Under the pieces are notes generated by a model. The model was given only the letters and a program-made list of their open reading frames with translations. It did no database searches and was not told the DNA's origin. Shown here one piece after another: positions 8,069 through 16,733 of a stretch of 64,000 bases of DNA. A program made the translations under genes and the position numbers. Origin of the DNA: Steroidobacteraceae bacterium (GTDB lineage Bacteria > Pseudomonadota > Gammaproteobacteria > Steroidobacterales > Steroidobacteraceae); NCBI GenBank assembly GCA_029266835.1, contig JAQSWD010000005.1:1-64000 (forward strand), read 5' to 3'. Positions within the stretch are counted from its first letter, which is position 1. Each line of letters opens with the position of its first letter.

Positions 8069-9012
8069 TCGCCGGCGAATTGCTGCTGCAGGTACCCGGC
8101 TGCGAAGACGGCGACCCGCCGTATTCGCAGGAGCTCATCGGTGGCGGACGCGTCAATCGCAGCTACCTGGTGCGCACGCGCCGCGGGCGATTCGTCGTGC
8201 GTCTCAATGACAACTCGTCCTCCGACCCCGGGCTGGACCGCGACCGCGAACTCGCGCTGCACACCGCCGCCGCTGGCGCCGGAGTCGCGCCGGCCGTCGT
8301 CTACGCCGCACCCGACCGATCCAGCATTGTCACCGAATTCCTCGACGGCCGGTTGTGGACGCCGCACTACTTCTCGCGCATGCGCGACCTGCGTTCGCTG
8401 GGGCAGCGTTTGCGCATCTTGCGCGGCGTCACGCCGCCGCCGCTCATGCGCTACGACCCGATGGTGACTGCGCGCCGTTATGCCGACTCCATCCTGCGCC
8501 ATGACGGCGACGAGGCCAGCCGCATCGGGATGTTGTTAGACAACGGCGCCGAGGCGCTGGCGCGCAGCGGTTGGGGCAAGCGCGCCGCCAGCATCGTGCA
8601 CGGCGACCTGCATCATGGGAACGTGCTGACCGCCGACCGTATCTATTTCATCGATTGGGAATACGCGCAGATCGCAGACCCCCTTCACGACCTGGCCTGC
8701 ATCCTGGCGTACTACCCGCGGGCGGCCATGCATGGCGGTCTGCTGCTCGAAGCCGCTGGGCTCGACAAGACCGGCGCGACGCCGGCGATGCTGGCCGATC
8801 TCACCAACGTCTTCGTCCTGATCAACTACCTCTGGTATCGCGCCCGCCGCGTGACGCGCACCGTCCCGGCCACCGACCTGCAGCTCGAATCCGCCGCCCT
8901 TCGGCGGCTGTTGACGCTGGCGCCCGAAGCCCAACCTCGGCACACTAGCGCCGCGCATTCGCGCGATTTTTCAGGTGTCGGGAAAGGTAATGGCGACGTT
9001 GCAGGTGATTGA
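8065..9012 (+). CDS. Aminoglycoside/choline-kinase-fold kinase, probable thiamine kinase
   Basis: 315 aa from the GTG that overlaps the PnuC-type stop (GTGA), the same junction style as upstream; an ATG at 8029 would extend it 12 residues into the transporter gene. The APH-type kinase fold shows the catalytic HGDLHHGN loop (about 179-186) and the metal-binding DWEY (about 197-200). Thiamine kinase (ThiK) belongs to this fold. The position after the TPP riboswitch, receptor and transporter points to phosphorylation of imported thiamine, so that uptake is metabolic trapping. Its 3' end overlaps the ferredoxin start by 23 bp. Confidence 0.82.
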   Translation: MIAGELLLQVPGCEDGDPPYSQELIGGGRVNRSYLVRTRRGRFVVRLNDNSSSDPGLDRDRELALHTAAAGAGVAPAVVYAAPDRSSIVTEFLDGRLWTPHYFSRMRDLRSLGQRLRILRGVTPPPLMRYDPMVTARRYADSILRHDGDEASRIGMLLDNGAEALARSGWGKRAASIVHGDLHHGNVLTADRIYFIDWEYAQIADPLHDLACILAYYPRAAMHGGLLLEAAGLDKTGATPAMLADLTNVFVLINYLWYRARRVTRTVPATDLQLESAALRRLLTLAPEAQPRHTSAAHSRDFSGVGKGNGDVAGD

Positions 9013-9304
9013 TCGGGACGGCGTTTCTCACGACGTGGAGGCCAAGCCCGGCCTCAAGGTGATGGAGGTGTTGCGGGAACTGGACTACGGCGTCGCAGCC
9101 ATCTGCGGCGGCATGTGTTCCTGCGCCACCTGCCACATCTACGTGGACCCGGCCTGGGCCGATAAACTGCCGCCCCCGATGTCCGACGAGCGCGAGCTCC
9201 TGACCGAGCTGTCGCACTACAAGGAAAACTCGCGGCTTTCATGCCAGGTGGAATTCACCGCGGCGTTGTCCGGTCTCAAAGTCACCATCGCCGAAGACGA
9301 GTAG
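8990..9304 (+). CDS. 2Fe-2S ferredoxin, adrenodoxin type
   Basis: 104 aa electron carrier. The cluster ligands are C39, C45, C48 and C85 (ICGGMCSCATC and SCQ), the C-x5-C-x2-C spacing of adrenodoxin/putidaredoxin-type ferredoxins, with an additional non-ligand cysteine at 43. The start is the ATG at 8990, preceded by GGGAAAGG; an upstream GTG at 8975 is less likely. Redox partners are not adjacent. It overlaps the kinase gene, so it may ride on the thiamine operon transcript, but no functional tie is evident. Note that the isc locus in this window lacks its usual fdx. Confidence 0.9.
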   Translation: MATLQVIDRDGVSHDVEAKPGLKVMEVLRELDYGVAAICGGMCSCATCHIYVDPAWADKLPPPMSDERELLTELSHYKENSRLSCQVEFTAALSGLKVTIAEDE

Positions 9305-9306
9305 CC

Positions 9307-9750
9307 ATGGAATTGTCCGCCACCTGGATGTATGCGTTCGCCATCATCGGCGGCGTGGTGGCCGCGTGGCGCATCTGGCAGAACCTGCAGAAACTGCGCC
9401 GCCAGAAGAACGATTCGTGGGACGAGCGCCTGATCGCGCAGCTGCGCAAACGCGGGTCCGACCCCTTCAAGCCGCATGATGTGGATTTCTTCCTGGCCTT
9501 CCCCACGCCCGAGGGCGCGATGGAAGTGGACAGGATGCTCAAGGCCGAAGGCTTCGACGCGGAAATCGTCGACACGCCGGACAATGGCGAGCAGCGCTAC
9601 GTGTTGCACGCTCACAAGTCCATGCAGCTCACCGTGCCCGACATGCAGGAGCTGAGCCGCCGCCTCACCGAGGCCGCGACCCAGCGCCAGGGACGTTACG
9701 ACGGGTGGAGCGCGAAGGAAGTGCCCATCGCGCCGGGGCCTCCGGTCTAG
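9307..9750 (+). CDS. Membrane-anchored RraB-like protein
   Basis: 147 aa. Residues about 5-18 form a membrane helix (TWMYAFAIIGGVVA); the remainder resembles RraB, the regulator of RNase E: a WDERLIAQLRKRGSD motif, a FFLAFPTPEGA strand-helix, and a C-terminal RYDGW block. E. coli RraB is soluble, so an N-terminal anchor is unusual and would place it at the membrane, where RNase E also sits. Starts two bases after the ferredoxin stop, so probably co-transcribed. A regulatory effect on RNase E is inference from family only. Confidence 0.7.
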   Translation: MELSATWMYAFAIIGGVVAAWRIWQNLQKLRRQKNDSWDERLIAQLRKRGSDPFKPHDVDFFLAFPTPEGAMEVDRMLKAEGFDAEIVDTPDNGEQRYVLHAHKSMQLTVPDMQELSRRLTEAATQRQGRYDGWSAKEVPIAPGPPV

Positions 9751-10503
9751 CTACTTTTTCTTCTCGGTCTGCTTCTTCACGGCCTCGGCAGCCGCCTTGA
9801 TGGCTTCCGGATCGCCGAGATAACCGCTCTTCACCGGCTTGAGCTGCTCATCGAGCTCGTACACCAGCGGCACACCCGTGGGAATGTTGAGCTCGGTGAT
9901 GTCCGCCTCGCTGACATTGTCGAGCATCTTCACCACGGCGCGCAGCGAGTTGCCGTGCGCCACCACCATCACGTTCTTGCCGGCCTTGAGTTCGGCGACG
10001 ATGCGGTCATTCCAGAAGGGCAGCACTCGAGCCAGGGTGTCCTTGAGCGATTCCGAAGCCGGCAGCACGCGCGGATCGATCTTCGAATAGCGGCGATCGT
10101 TGACCGGGTGACGGGCATCGCTCGAATCCAGCGGCGGCGGCGGAATGTCATAGCTGCGGCGCCAGATCTTTACCTGCGCCTCGCCGTGTTTCTCCACCGT
10201 CTGCGCCTTGTCGAGGCCTTGCAGCGCGCCGTAGTGGCGCTCGTTCAGGCGCCAGCTGCGCTCCACCGGCAGCCACATGAGATCGAGCTCATCGAGAATG
10301 GTCCACATGGTGCGGATGGCGCGCTTGAGAACCGAGGTGAAAACCACGTCGGGCACGATGCCGGCCTTCTTGATCTCGACGCCCGCTGACCTGGCCTCCT
10401 GGCGGCCCAGGTCGGACAGGTCGACGTCATGCCAGCCCGTGAACAGGTTCTCGACGTTCCAGGTGCTCTGGCCATGACGAACAAGGATCAATTTGCCGGG
10501 CAT
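9751..10503 (-). CDS. gpmA: 2,3-bisphosphoglycerate-dependent phosphoglycerate mutase
   Basis: Interconverts 3- and 2-phosphoglycerate in glycolysis/gluconeogenesis. 250 aa, family length. The RHG motif with the phosphorylated histidine is at residues 9-11 ([10 protein letters not shown]), followed by the [13 protein letters not shown] signature, the [15 protein letters not shown] segment and the second catalytic histidine in [10 protein letters not shown]. The tail is lysine-rich (KKQTEKKK). Stop codon directly abuts the stop of the convergent RraB-like gene, leaving no room for a separate terminator. Confidence 0.97.
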   Translation of the reverse strand: MPGKLILVRHGQSTWNVENLFTGWHDVDLSDLGRQEARSAGVEIKKAGIVPDVVFTSVLKRAIRTMWTILDELDLMWLPVERSWRLNERHYGALQGLDKAQTVEKHGEAQVKIWRRSYDIPPPPLDSSDARHPVNDRRYSKIDPRVLPASESLKDTLARVLPFWNDRIVAELKAGKNVMVVAHGNSLRAVVKMLDNVSEADITELNIPTGVPLVYELDEQLKPVKSGYLGDPEAIKAAAEAVKKQTEKKK

Positions 10504-10530
10504 GTGCGACTCCGTGAAAGGGGCGCCATG

Positions 10531-11331
10531 TTAACCGCAAGTCGTGTGGGCATCGAGCCCGCGCTCGCACCACGTGCGCCGTTCGCGCACCGTCCGGTCC
10601 AGGACCTCACGATTGGCCGGCAGGGCGGCGCGCGAGGCGGGCGGGTGATGCAGGTGCACGGCGATGCCGCCGAACAGCAGCGTCTGTCGGTGGACTCCGG
10701 CATTTCCCAGCCGCGCGCACAGCTCCTTGTCCTCGGGCCCCCAACCCTCGATGTCTTCGTTGAAACCGTTCACGCGCGCCAGGTCGGTGCGCCAGAAGGC
10801 CTGGTTGCAGCCCTTGATGGCGATGAAACGATTGGCCAAACGGTGCGCGGCCGAAGCCAGCTTGCGTGAGCGAAGTAGATAGGCCCGGCGCAGCAGGCCG
10901 AGGCCCGGCGTCCATGGGTCCAACGGGGTGCGTGGATCGTCGATGAGGCGGGCGGTCAGCGACTCATCCGCGCGGACACGCACGCCCTGCGTGAAGAATC
11001 CGGGCCGCGCCAGACGGCGGTGATCGGCGACGAAACCTTCGTGCAGCAGCATGTCGCCGTCGATGAAGATGAGGTAGTCGCCTGTGGCTGCCGCGATGGC
11101 CAGATTGCGCAGCCGGGTCAACCGGAACCCCTCGTGAGGCTGGGAGACCGCCCGCACCGGCACGGCCGACCGGCGGGTGAAGCCGGCGATTACTTCACGC
11201 GTGGCCTCGCCGGAGCCGTCATCCGCGACGACAATCTCGTCGGAAGCCGCGCGCTGCCTGGCAACACTGTCGAGTACCGCGGCGAGGGCGTCGGGACGCT
11301 CATGGGTGCTGATGATCAGCGAAATACGCAA
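10531..11331 (-). CDS. Family 2 glycosyltransferase
   Basis: 266 aa, GT-A fold. Starts MRISLIISTHERPDAL, has the nucleotide-sugar DDGSG motif, the metal-binding DGD (LIFIDGDMLL) and a C-terminal galactosyltransferase-like block with GWGPEDKELCARL, where the acidic pair is the usual catalytic site. No signal peptide or membrane segment. Substrate is unknown; enzymes of this layout build lipopolysaccharide or exopolysaccharide. It sits three bases downstream of nothing else on its strand except gdhB, whose stop codon lies upstream of gene order (gdhB first, then this gene), so it may be the second gene of that transcript. Confidence 0.85.
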   Translation of the reverse strand: MRISLIISTHERPDALAAVLDSVARQRAASDEIVVADDGSGEATREVIAGFTRRSAVPVRAVSQPHEGFRLTRLRNLAIAAATGDYLIFIDGDMLLHEGFVADHRRLARPGFFTQGVRVRADESLTARLIDDPRTPLDPWTPGLGLLRRAYLLRSRKLASAAHRLANRFIAIKGCNQAFWRTDLARVNGFNEDIEGWGPEDKELCARLGNAGVHRQTLLFGGIAVHLHHPPASRAALPANREVLDRTVRERRTWCERGLDAHTTCG

Positions 11332-11334
11332 TCA

Positions 11335-14300
11335 TCAACCCGCGGCGAGCTTGCGCACCGCATCCAGGCCCACCGTGAGCGTGGCGAAGTCGGCGGTGCC
11401 CACCGCGCGCATTTCGGTTTGCGTCCGCTTCCAGCCGGCGAGCACTTCTCCGCGTTGTGCACTCCAGGCCGCCAGCCTCTGCGCGGGAGCGCCGCGCGTG
11501 CGCAGCACCTGCAGCGTCAGCTCGCGATGCGCGCGCATGGCGGCATCGCGCAAACCGGTGCGAGCCGTCGCCTGCCAGGACCCGTCGACCGAGAGGCCGT
11601 CGATTTCGGTATGCAGCCAGTCGAGACCGAGCAGCGCGCCCAGTTCGAAGTAGACGCGCGCCACCTCGATGACCGGTGACTTCTCGCTGCTGGCCATCGC
11701 GACGATGTCGAGTGCCGGCTCGAGCATGGCGAGCCTCGCGACGCGCCGCGCCAGTTTCTCGGGTACGCCGCCAGCGGAGAGTTCCGAATGCACGCGATCG
11801 TGGCGCGCGCGGACCGTGCCGCCGAGCACCGAGTCGATTTGTCCGGCCAGGACTTCCACGCCCGGCCGAAGTTCGCGCACGGTGTTCTCGATGTGCAGGT
11901 TGCGTCCGCGCTCGCGCAGCAGCCAGTAGCTGGTATGCCGAAGAAGGCGGGTGGCGCGATAGAACATGCCGTATTGCATCCCCGCCGACACCTTGTTGTC
12001 GAGCGCCTCGATGTCGAACCACATCGAACGCATGGCGAACACCTCGCGCGCGATGGAGTAGGCGCGAGCGATCACGGCCGGGTCGGCGCCGGTTTCCTCC
12101 TGCGCGCGGACGACGAAAACCGGGCCCATGCGATTCACGAGGCTGTTGGTGGTCTGGGTGGTCACGATCTCGCGGCGCAGCCGATGTTTCGGGATCTCGC
12201 GCGAGTAGCGCTTGCGCATGGGTGTGGGGAAGTAGCGCAGCACTTCGCTGGCGAAGTACGGATCGTCGGGCAGATCGGAATCGAGCAGGTGATTGCTGAG
12301 CCAGATCTTGCTGTAGGCCAGCACCACCGCGAGTTCCGGACGCGTCAGTCCCCGGCGTTGCTTGCGCCTCTCCTGGAATTCGTCGTCGGCGGGCAGGAAC
12401 TCGATGGCGCGGTTCAGATGCCCGCCACGTTCCAGCGTTCGGATGACGCTCTGGTACTCGGTAAGCCGTTCGGCCGCCTTCTGCTCGAGCACCGACAACG
12501 CCTGGCTCTGTAGATAGTTGTTGTGCAGGACGATGTTTGCCACTTCGGACGTCATGCTCGCGAGGAGCTTGTCGCGCGCGGCGCGGGTGAGCTTGCCCTT
12601 GCGCGCGACGTCGGCGGCCAGGATCTTGATGTTCACCTCGACATCCGAAGTGTTCACACCGGCGGAGTTGTCGATGAAATCGGTGTTGACCTTGCCGCCG
12701 TTGCGCTCGGCGCCGCCCGATTGCGCGTATTCGACGCGGCCCTTCTGCGTGCAGCCGAGGTTGCCGCCTTCACCGATCACACGTGCGCGGATCTCGCGTC
12801 CGTCGGCGCGGATGGCATCATTGGCGCGGTCGCGCACCTCGGCATGGCTTTCTTCGTAGGCCTTCACGTAGGTGCCGATGCCGCCATTCCACAGCAGGTC
12901 GACGCGCATGCGCAGGATGGCGCGCATCACGTCAACGGGCGTGGCCGCGGTGGCATTGATATCGAGCAGCTTCTGCGCCTCGGCGGACAGCGGAATGGAC
13001 TTGGCGCTGCGCGGCCACACGCCGCCGCCACGCGAAATGAGCTTGCGCGAATAGTCTTCCCAGCTGGAGCGCGGCAGCTTGAACAGGCGTTCTCGCTCGC
13101 GATGACTCGCGGCGGCGTCGGGGCTCGGGTCGATGAAGATGTGACGATGATCGAAAGCCGCGACCAGGCGGATGTGTTTCGACAGCAGCATGCCGTTGCC
13201 GAACACGTCGCCCGACATGTCGCCGATGCCGGCGCAGGTGAATTCCTGCGTCTGGATGTCCGTGCCCAGTTCGCGGAAGTGGCGCTTCACGCACTCCCAC
13301 GCGCCGCGCGCGGTGATGCCCATGCCCTTGTGGTCGTAGCCGGCGGAGCCGCCGGAGGCGAAGGCATCGCCTAACCAGTGGCCGTATTCCACGGAGATGG
13401 CGTTGGCGATGTCGGAGAACGTCGCCGTGCCCTTGTCGGCCGCCACGACCAGGTAGGCGTCGTCGCCGTCACGCCGGACGATGCCTGGCCGAACCACCGT
13501 CTTGCCATTGACGATGTTGTCGGTGACGTCGAGCAGGCCGCGGATGAAGGTCTGGTAGCTGGCGATGCCTTCCTTCTGGATTTCCTCGCGCGTGCCGTTG
13601 GCCGGCAGCCGCTTGGGATAGAAACCACCCTTGGCGCCCGCGGGCACGATGACGGTGTTCTTCACGTTCTGCGCCTTCATGAGGCCCAGCACTTCGGTGC
13701 GGAAATCCTCGCGGCGATCGGACCAGCGCAGGCCGCCGCGCGCCACGTAGGCCATGCGCAGATGCACGCCTTCCACACGCGGGCTGTACACGAAGATCTC
13801 GAACTTGGGCCTGGGCAGCGGCAGATCGGGTATGGCGTGCGGATCGAACTTGAACGACACCCAGCTCTTGGGCGTGCCGTTCGGCAGGGATCCGCCCTCC
13901 ATGGATTGATAGTAGTTCGTGCGCAGCGTGGCGCGGATCGCCGTGAGATAGCCGCGCAGGATGCGGTCCTCGTCGAGGCTCTGCACCTTGTCCAGTGCGC
14001 GCACGATGCCGGCGCGGATGCGCTCGGCGGCGGCTTCGCGCGATTTTCCCGTCAACGAGAACTGCGTTTCGAACAAGCGCACCAGTTGCCGCGTGATGGG
14101 CGCCTGCGCCACCAGCACGCGTTCCATGTAGGCCTGGCTGAACGGAATGCCGGTTTGCAGCAGGTAACGGCAATACGCGCGCACCACCACGATCTCGCGG
14201 GCGGAGAGTCCCGCGCACAGCAGCAGTCGATTGAAGCCGTCGTTCTCGACTTCGCCGCGCCAGGTGGCCAGCAACGCTTCCTTGAACAGCGGCTCGAGAC

Positions 14301-16185
14301 CGGCGGCATCGACGCGCTTGATGTCACGTGATTCCAGGCCGAAGTCCTGGATCGACACCGGCCGATCGTTCGCCGGTATCTCGTACAGATGTTCGGCCAC
14401 CACGCGCAGCCCGAAATTCTCGAGCATGGGCAGGATGTCGGAAATCGAGATCGGGTCTCCGAACTGCAGGATGCGCAGCCGCAGTCCGCCTTGTTTGTGG
14501 CTGCCGTTCGCGCGCAGGTTGATCTGCGGAGTCGACGGGTTCGCCGTCAGCGCTTCGAGGTCGACGATGTCGTCGAGCGCCTGCGCGGGCTCGACGTCGG
14601 CGCGATACGAAGTGGGGAACATGCGCGCGTAGCGCGCCGCCAGTTCCACGGCGTCACGACCCACGCCGCGCGTGATCAGCGCCTGCTGCAGCCGGTCTTC
14701 CCAGGTGGCCGCGGCGGCGGCGATGGCATTTTCGATGGAAGCGACATCCTCCACGGGCGGCGCGCCCTGCGGCGTGCGCACCAGCAAATGCAGCCTGGCG
14801 AGCATGGAATCCGAGATCTGCACCTGGCTTTCCACGTGTGTGCCGGAGAAGCGATCGCACACGATTCGCTCGATTCGTTCGCGGACTTCGGTGTTGTAGC
14901 GGTCGCGCGGCACGAACACGAGGCAGGAGTAGAAACGCTCATAGCTGTCACGCCGCACGAACAGGCGCACACGGCGACGTTCGTACAGATTGACGATGCC
15001 GCGCACGATGGGGATGAGTTCGGCGGCCGGAGTCTGAAACAGTTCGTCGCGCGGAAACGTCTCGATGACATTGACCACGGACTTCGCGTCATGGCTCTGT
15101 GCGGGCAGGCCGAAGTGCGCGATCACCGCATCGAGCTTGCGGCGGAGCAGGGGAATTTCCGCGGGCGGCTTGTGGTAGGCGCTCGAAGTCCACAGGCCGA
15201 GGAATCGGTGTTCACCCGTGACCTCGCCCTTGGCGTCGAAGGTCTTGACGCCCACGTAGTCAAGGTAGCTGCCGCGATGCACGGTGGAGGGCGTGTTGGC
15301 CTTGGTCAGCACCAGCAGTTCAGGCGCGCGCGCCTGTCGCCGCAGATGGCCGGTGAGCACGATGGGCGGCGGCGGCTTGCGTCCGGATTGCGTGCGCAGG
15401 ATGCCGAGCCCGCTGCCGTCGTCGCGGACCAGCGCGTCGCGCGAGCGGCCACGCTTGAGTCGGTAGTAGCGGTATCCCAGGAACACGAAATGCCCGTCGT
15501 GCATCCAGGCGAGCAGCGCGCGCGCCTCGCTGGCGTGCGAACGCGGCACGGGTAGTTTGGCGAGTTCCAGGTCGTTGGCCACGGCGCGGATGCGTTCGAG
15601 CATGGGGCGAAAGTCCGCCACCGCCCGTCGCACATCTTCCAGCGCGGCGCGCACGCGTCGTTCCAGCTCCCGGGCGCTGGCCTCGTCGCGCGGGCGGTCG
15701 ATCTCCATCATCTGCCAGGACTCGGCCTGCGTGCCGCGGCCGCGCTCTCCTTCCTGTCCGCTGCCGACGGACTTGAGCACGCCGCGCGCGTCGCGCTTCA
15801 CGGTGAGTACCGGGTGCACGATCAGGTGCACGCCGATGTTCATCTGGCCGAAGATGATGCCGATGGAGTCCACCAGGAAGGGCATGTCGGGCGCGACCAC
15901 GCGCAGCAACACACGATGCGAGGCCGTCGGCGCATCGACGTTGAGCGGCGGCGCCAGCTCCACCAGCACGCGGTTGCCGGCGCGTTGCCGGCCGAAATCG
16001 AGATGTGCCAGGCCTGCCGCGGCGAGATCGCGCGGCCGGTGGGCGCGCAGGTCTTCTTCCGCGACGCCGCGGAAGAAGGAGCGCAGGAAATCGCCGGCCA
16101 GCGCCTGTGATTTGTCCAGCCGGGTGGAGCGGGCGACTATCTTTTCGATGAGCGCGAGTCGCGCTGCCGGAATCTTGCCAAGCAT
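11335..16185 (-). CDS. gdhB: NAD-specific glutamate dehydrogenase, large (180 kDa) type
   Basis: 1616 aa, the size of the large bacterial NAD-GDHs that deaminate glutamate to 2-oxoglutarate and ammonium for catabolism. The central catalytic region is recognisable: GGLRWSDRREDFRTEVLGL, AKGGFYPKRLP with the substrate lysine, GDMSGDVFGNGML, and the Rossmann region GEGGNLGCTQKGR. Long N-terminal ACT-like and C-terminal helical regions are typical of the class. No frame break is visible across 4.85 kb. Only 3 bp separate its stop from the downstream glycosyltransferase start. No regulator is adjacent. Confidence 0.97.
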   Translation of the reverse strand: MLGKIPAARLALIEKIVARSTRLDKSQALAGDFLRSFFRGVAEEDLRAHRPRDLAAAGLAHLDFGRQRAGNRVLVELAPPLNVDAPTASHRVLLRVVAPDMPFLVDSIGIIFGQMNIGVHLIVHPVLTVKRDARGVLKSVGSGQEGERGRGTQAESWQMMEIDRPRDEASARELERRVRAALEDVRRAVADFRPMLERIRAVANDLELAKLPVPRSHASEARALLAWMHDGHFVFLGYRYYRLKRGRSRDALVRDDGSGLGILRTQSGRKPPPPIVLTGHLRRQARAPELLVLTKANTPSTVHRGSYLDYVGVKTFDAKGEVTGEHRFLGLWTSSAYHKPPAEIPLLRRKLDAVIAHFGLPAQSHDAKSVVNVIETFPRDELFQTPAAELIPIVRGIVNLYERRRVRLFVRRDSYERFYSCLVFVPRDRYNTEVRERIERIVCDRFSGTHVESQVQISDSMLARLHLLVRTPQGAPPVEDVASIENAIAAAAATWEDRLQQALITRGVGRDAVELAARYARMFPTSYRADVEPAQALDDIVDLEALTANPSTPQINLRANGSHKQGGLRLRILQFGDPISISDILPMLENFGLRVVAEHLYEIPANDRPVSIQDFGLESRDIKRVDAAGLEPLFKEALLATWRGEVENDGFNRLLLCAGLSAREIVVVRAYCRYLLQTGIPFSQAYMERVLVAQAPITRQLVRLFETQFSLTGKSREAAAERIRAGIVRALDKVQSLDEDRILRGYLTAIRATLRTNYYQSMEGGSLPNGTPKSWVSFKFDPHAIPDLPLPRPKFEIFVYSPRVEGVHLRMAYVARGGLRWSDRREDFRTEVLGLMKAQNVKNTVIVPAGAKGGFYPKRLPANGTREEIQKEGIASYQTFIRGLLDVTDNIVNGKTVVRPGIVRRDGDDAYLVVAADKGTATFSDIANAISVEYGHWLGDAFASGGSAGYDHKGMGITARGAWECVKRHFRELGTDIQTQEFTCAGIGDMSGDVFGNGMLLSKHIRLVAAFDHRHIFIDPSPDAAASHRERERLFKLPRSSWEDYSRKLISRGGGVWPRSAKSIPLSAEAQKLLDINATAATPVDVMRAILRMRVDLLWNGGIGTYVKAYEESHAEVRDRANDAIRADGREIRARVIGEGGNLGCTQKGRVEYAQSGGAERNGGKVNTDFIDNSAGVNTSDVEVNIKILAADVARKGKLTRAARDKLLASMTSEVANIVLHNNYLQSQALSVLEQKAAERLTEYQSVIRTLERGGHLNRAIEFLPADDEFQERRKQRRGLTRPELAVVLAYSKIWLSNHLLDSDLPDDPYFASEVLRYFPTPMRKRYSREIPKHRLRREIVTTQTTNSLVNRMGPVFVVRAQEETGADPAVIARAYSIAREVFAMRSMWFDIEALDNKVSAGMQYGMFYRATRLLRHTSYWLLRERGRNLHIENTVRELRPGVEVLAGQIDSVLGGTVRARHDRVHSELSAGGVPEKLARRVARLAMLEPALDIVAMASSEKSPVIEVARVYFELGALLGLDWLHTEIDGLSVDGSWQATARTGLRDAAMRAHRELTLQVLRTRGAPAQRLAAWSAQRGEVLAGWKRTQTEMRAVGTADFATLTVGLDAVRKLAAG

Positions 16186-16224
16186 CTGGGGACGACTCTC
16201 CGGATCGGAACTATAAGGGAGGCT

Positions 16225-16689
16225 TCATTCGGCGTGCACGGGGCCGAGTTCGACGGCGCGGCCCAACAGGATTCGCAGGATGCGGTCGAGCGTGGCGCGG
16301 TCCTTGGCCGACAAGGGTGCGATCAGGTGGCGCTCGTAATTCAGCGCCATGGGCACCACCTGCGCGTAGACGCGCACACCGGCCGGGGTGAGCTCGAGAT
16401 GTGTCCGCCGCCGGTCGGCCTTGGCCATGGTGCGCCGCAGCCGGCCGGCATCCATCAGCGTGCCCACCGCCCGGCTGACGGCGACTTTGTCCATCGCCGT
16501 TCGCGCCGTCACTTCGGCGGCGGACAGGCCGGGATTGGCCGCGAGGACGGCCATCACTCGCCATTCGGGAATCGACAAGCCGAAATGGGCGAAATAGGCC
16601 GCGGCAATCGCCCCGCTGACCGTGTTGGACAAGACCGACAGGCGGTAGGGGAGAAAATTCTCCAAGTGCAGTTTCGATGGGGCGCGCAT
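16225..16689 (-). CDS. MarR-family transcriptional regulator, probable repressor of hpd
   Basis: 154 aa winged-helix regulator: LSIPEWRVMAVLAANPGLS, recognition helix AMDKVAVSRAVGTLMDAG and wing RRTMAKADRRRTHLELT. MarR proteins bind palindromes as dimers and release on binding small phenolic or aromatic ligands. It is divergent from hpd with only 44 bp between starts, and a perfect inverted repeat lies between them. A repressor of tyrosine catabolism responding to an aromatic intermediate is the natural inference. The start has no Shine-Dalgarno, so a very short or absent leader is possible. Confidence 0.9.
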   Translation of the reverse strand: MRAPSKLHLENFLPYRLSVLSNTVSGAIAAAYFAHFGLSIPEWRVMAVLAANPGLSAAEVTARTAMDKVAVSRAVGTLMDAGRLRRTMAKADRRRTHLELTPAGVRVYAQVVPMALNYERHLIAPLSAKDRATLDRILRILLGRAVELGPVHAE

Positions 16690-16696
16690 TGGTTAC

Positions 16697-16715
16697 AATT
16701 GAAACTAAATCAATT
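16697..16715. promoter_or_regulatory. MarR-type operator between regulator and hpd
   Basis: AATTGA-N7-TCAATT, a perfect 6-bp inverted repeat of the size MarR dimers bind. It begins 8 bp upstream of the regulator's start codon and ends 18 bp before the hpd ATG. It also overlaps TACAAT (16694-16699), a good -10 box for hpd. Binding would block both promoters. Confidence 0.6.
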
Positions 16716-16733
16716 TCGTTCCGGAGGCCAGCG

